Of a DNA stretch of 64,000 bases, positions 63,942 to 64,000 are shown in pieces. Where the stretch lies: the NCBI RefSeq assembly GCF_001895005.1, contig NZ_BCXH01000005.1, positions 124,001-188,000 of the forward strand, in the 5' to 3' direction. Under the pieces are notes generated by a model. That model did no database searches, was not told where the DNA came from, and worked only from the letters and a program-made list of their open reading frames with translations. How positions within the stretch are numbered: the stretch's first letter is position 1; every line of letters begins with the position of its first letter. This DNA comes from Rhodococcus yunnanensis NBRC 103083. Its GTDB lineage: Bacteria > Actinomycetota > Actinomycetes > Mycobacteriales > Mycobacteriaceae. The position numbers and the translations under genes are program-made.

Positions 63942-64000
63942 ATGCGTATACCTCGTCACATGAGCGCAGTCGGTGCACTGGCACTCGGATTGGCCATGGT
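63942..64000 (+). CDS. Probable SsuA-type substrate-binding protein, 5' end only
   Basis: ATG 63942 with AGGAG eleven bases upstream. The visible residues MRIPRHMSAVGALALGLAM look like the start of a signal peptide (basic, then hydrophobic). From its place after SsuB/SsuC-type genes this is most likely the sulfonate-binding lipoprotein; the family cannot be confirmed within the window. Confidence 0.6.
   Translation, partial: MRIPRHMSAVGALALGLAM

Overview
The window is high-GC actinobacterial DNA. The gene content fits Nocardiaceae, most likely a Rhodococcus or Rhodococcoides: a leaderless furA-katG pair, a rifampicin monooxygenase with its rifamycin-associated element, GAF-ANTAR and STAS regulators, many flavin/F420-type oxidoreductases, and many ATGA/GTGA stop-start overlaps. 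No rRNA, tRNA, IS element, prophage or CRISPR array was seen. The species call is inference.

Layout. (1) 1-7.9 kb, minus strand: a Dpp/Opp-type ABC importer operon (lipoprotein, two permeases, fused double ATPase) whose last visible gene is a SARP-NB-ARC-TPR regulator, translationally coupled and running off the left edge. (2) 7.9-20.4 kb: accessory metabolism and resistance, with an MsnO8-type luciferase-like oxidoreductase, a MarR/DHA2 efflux pair, methyltransferases, a glycosyltransferase, Rox with a RAE in its promoter region, an EEP hydrolase, GNAT, HAD, SDR and PHP proteins. (3) 20.4-29.5 kb: a frameshifted AICAR transformylase, an esterase, an FMO-like monooxygenase, a second-type FolD with a hairpin over its ribosome binding site, an APH-like kinase, a SUKH protein and an ArsR/SRPBCC pair sharing a 32-bp palindrome. 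(4) 29.5-45.5 kb: a PepSY membrane protein, STAS factor plus 41-aa small ORF, MFS_3 transporter, hydrolase, DUF1254 protein, Na+/H+ antiporter, GAF-ANTAR, ZIP transporter, class III alkylsulfatase, F420-type oxidoreductase, VOC protein, and a TetR/TetX-like pair with twin operators. (5) 45.5-48.3 kb: katG and furA.

(6) 48.5 kb to the right edge is the most distinctive part, an organosulfur-scavenging region. It holds a Dpp-type importer operon that continues through a TauD-type dioxygenase, a DszA/NtaA-type monooxygenase and an aldo-keto reductase. These are followed by LysR plus an SsuD-type monooxygenase, a divergent SfnB/DszC-type monooxygenase operon, and an SsuABC-type importer whose first gene is a decayed DszA/NtaA-type monooxygenase. 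Two transcription units here are preceded by very short leaderless ORFs rich in cysteine codons (CCPCC at 48578-48625; RRHVDL...CAAC at 57232-57306). These look like cysteine-sensing leader peptides: when cysteine is scarce the ribosome should stall on the Cys codons and downstream expression should rise. Together the genes would import organosulfur compounds and release sulfite with reduced flavin or 2-oxoglutarate/O2. The alkylsulfatase at 40.3 kb releases sulfate and fits the same theme.

A second theme is antibiotic defence: Rox, a TetX-like monooxygenase with TetR, a MarR-controlled DHA2 pump, an APH-like kinase and other MFS/hydrolase genes are scattered through the left two thirds, several with their own palindromic operators.
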